Below are positions 32,852 through 32,938 of a stretch of DNA of 32,938 nt, one piece after another. This DNA comes from an uncultured Bacteroidales bacterium (lineage in GTDB: Bacteria > Bacteroidota > Bacteroidia > Bacteroidales > Bacteroidaceae), in contig CACWFV010000022.1 of assembly GCA_902760315.1 (NCBI GenBank), positions 1 through 32,938 on the forward strand. The letters run 5' to 3'. Every line of letters begins with the position of its first letter. Position 1 is the first letter of the stretch. Position numbers and translations under genes: made by a program. The notes below the pieces were generated by a model that was not told where the DNA came from, did no database searches, and was given only the letters and a program-made list of their open reading frames with translations.

Positions 32852-32938
32852 ATGGAAAGACTTCATATCATTAAGGCTGAGAATAAAGGCAACCTAACAG
32901 TTTGTCTAACATTCAGTGACAATACAGTTCAAACGGTG
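32852..32938 (+). CDS. DUF2442-like protein, cut by the window end
   Basis: A start of at least 29 codons (MERLHIIKAENKGNLTVCL and on) open to the last base. The first strand pattern, with a short hydrophobic run then FSDNTVQ, fits DUF2442, the usual partner of DUF4160. The gap to the DUF4160 stop is 12 bp, so they are surely one operon. The family call rests on context and 29 residues. Confidence 0.6.
   Translation, partial: MERLHIIKAENKGNLTVCLTFSDNTVQTV

Overview
The window looks like a chromosome segment of a Bacteroidales bacterium, most likely Prevotellaceae (Prevotella/Segatella/Xylanibacter type). The evidence is the promoters, which carry the Bacteroidetes -7 box TAnnTTTG in front of almost every transcription unit, the general lack of Shine-Dalgarno sequences, and phylum-typical genes (type IX secretion PorT and PorQ, an LruC-like lipoprotein, a DUF6057-like membrane protein, GH97 and GH43 enzymes). 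I see no transposase, integrase, phage gene or CRISPR array. Most of the window is ordinary core and surface genome.

Layout. 1-1700: a 5'-nucleotidase split into two genes in swapped order (C-terminal domain lipoprotein, then metallophosphatase), joined by a tandem heptamer repeat that also supplies the second start codon. 1720-2466: porT on the minus strand. 2569-4322: a small 2[4Fe-4S] ferredoxin unit, then an LruC-like lipoprotein unit, each with its own promoter and terminator. 4419-4645: minus-strand tRNA-Ser(GGA) with a long leader hairpin and a duplicated 3' end. 4777-9509: clpB and an ADP-forming acyl-CoA synthetase on the minus strand. 9552-10721: a His-rich CDF zinc/cation exporter. 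10701-19619: a compact five-gene run (alpha-2-macroglobulin, DUF1573, meaB, cmk, folA) with 4-bp overlaps or 2-bp gaps at every junction. 19630-21992: a minus-strand ExbB, 42-aa membrane peptide, ExbD, ExbD, Lrp/AsnC operon. It diverges from greA (22037-22616) out of an inverted repeat whose two arms are outward-facing promoters. 22619-27938: DUF6057-like membrane protein, CxxCH-containing beta-propeller lipoprotein, and GH97 enzyme. 27976-29744: GH43-like enzyme. 29812-31415: SLC13/DASS transporter. 31418-32388: porQ. 32477-end: DUF4160 and a partial DUF2442 gene, an AT-richer pair resembling a toxin-antitoxin module.

How it works together. The envelope theme is strong: an ExbB/ExbD energizer for TonB-dependent uptake, two T9SS outer-membrane components, an A2M protease-trap homologue, surface glycosidases and a dicarboxylate transporter. 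The metabolic genes (ADP-forming acyl-CoA synthetase, MeaB for B12-dependent methylmalonyl-CoA mutase, ferredoxin, dicarboxylate transport) fit an anaerobic fermenter making acetate, succinate and propionate.

The most unusual signal is a family of 7-bp tandem repeats at four places. Two are intergenic: one makes a start codon, the other forms the centre of a divergent promoter. Two lie inside genes: one is in the GH97 N-terminal domain, the other forms the core of the PorQ signal peptide. Because 7 is not a multiple of 3, the coding copies give 7-residue peptide repeats. Other points of interest are the duplicated tRNA 3' end, the unlisted 42-aa ORF in the exb operon, a shortened NBD2 segment in ClpB, and a terminator whose loop carries the next promoter's -33 element.
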